Assembly: GCA_963514095.1 (NCBI GenBank)
Contig: OY741267.1
Location: 2,454,413-2,518,412 of the forward strand
Source of the DNA: Eutrigla gurnardus
Taxonomy: Eukaryota > Chordata > Actinopteri > Perciformes > Triglidae
Direction: 5' to 3'
DNA length: 64,000 nucleotides
This document shows, piece by piece, positions 63,512 through 64,000 of the stretch; positions within the stretch are counted from its first letter, which is position 1; the number at the start of each line of letters is the position of its first letter. The notes beneath the pieces were generated by a model, which searched no databases, had not been told where the DNA came from, and saw only the letters and a list, made by a program, of their open reading frames with translations. The position numbers were made by a program, and so were the translations under genes.

Positions 63512-64000
63512 CAACACCAAACACAGATGGAACCAGATGGTCTGCTACTCACGCTGTAACACTTGCTCCCGGTGATGTTTGGACTTTGAAGATTTATCGA
63601 CTCCTGAGGATAACTTGTTATGATATGACATTATAAATAAAATTCAATTGAAAAGTCAAAGAACTTTCACTTTTTCAGACTGGCTGAAGTCTGGCTATTG
63701 ATTTTACAACAATCACCAAAATGGTGGTAAACCACGCTCTCCGTCCTGGCTTCAGCAGGTATGCAGCAATGTCGTAGTTTCTGACACTGTGCAAATAAAA
63801 CACACCTGTCCAGCAAATATAGGAAACATGAACAAAGTGAAGTCTGTTTATTCTTTGTAAACAATCTCCTGTCATTTTCTTGTGTCACATGATGGTATTT
63901 GTAGAAGGATTTAAGCAGCATAAGCACGACACAGTAATGTGGCATTGTGAAATCTATTAAAACCAATGGCTGCCTGTACGGAGAAAAAATGCTGCTACCT
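63512..64000. other. No recognised gene at the right edge
   Basis: AATAAA at 63636-63641 (ATAAATAAAATTC) is present but no gene leading to it is seen. The minus-strand ORF 63667-63966 has no recognised domain. Confidence 0.4.

Overview
This window looks like nuclear DNA of a teleost fish, probably a percomorph. Genes are split by introns with GT-AG junctions. Roughly half or more of the sequence is transposable elements and tandem repeats of kinds common in fish: hAT and Harbinger-like MITEs, TTAA-flanked elements, L2-like and I-clade LINEs, tRNA-derived SINEs, and long minisatellites. There is no sign of operons, phage or CRISPR. I assembled genes by eye from splice sites, reading frame and recalled family similarity; no database search was run.

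Layout, left to right. (1) 1-2.8 kb: broken retrovirus-like element on the minus strand, with an integrase split by a hAT MITE and a degenerate gag. (2) 4.6-5.2 kb: last coding exon of tmem70 (+). (3) 5.9-6.5 kb: a 40-bp minisatellite. (4) 7.0-11.6 kb: complete coa1 on the minus strand in four coding exons, its introns full of repeats. (5) 12-28 kb: mostly mobile DNA, with a hAT nested in a hAT, an LTR element carrying a DNA element that carries another, an RNase H LINE cut by a Harbinger-like MITE, a 2.5-kb foldback element with arms of about 1.1 kb, and a 1.2-kb TTAA-flanked element. (6) 28.5-37.8 kb: complete blvra (biliverdin reductase A) on the plus strand in six coding exons. (7) 39.9-45.8 kb: complete five-exon minus-strand gene of the fish SAMD3-like family with a PB1-like domain. 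(8) 48.4-54.8 kb: two-exon C2H2 zinc-finger gene on the minus strand, bounded by a CTG-rich array next to its stop codon and carrying a 1.6-kb minisatellite in its intron. (9) 55-64 kb: LINE fragments, transposon-derived ORFs, a second copy of a dispersed repeat, and a 1.5-kb ACT-based array with a SINE inserted.

How genes relate. coa1 and blvra are head to head here, as neighbours are in human 7p13, so this looks like conserved vertebrate synteny with about 17 kb of mobile DNA between them. tmem70 and coa1 both act in assembly of mitochondrial respiratory complexes; blvra reduces biliverdin to bilirubin in the cytosol. The SAMD3-like gene and the zinc-finger gene share a homologous first coding exon encoding a short predicted coiled coil. 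In both genes it ends in phase 1, so it behaves like an interchangeable N-terminal cassette.
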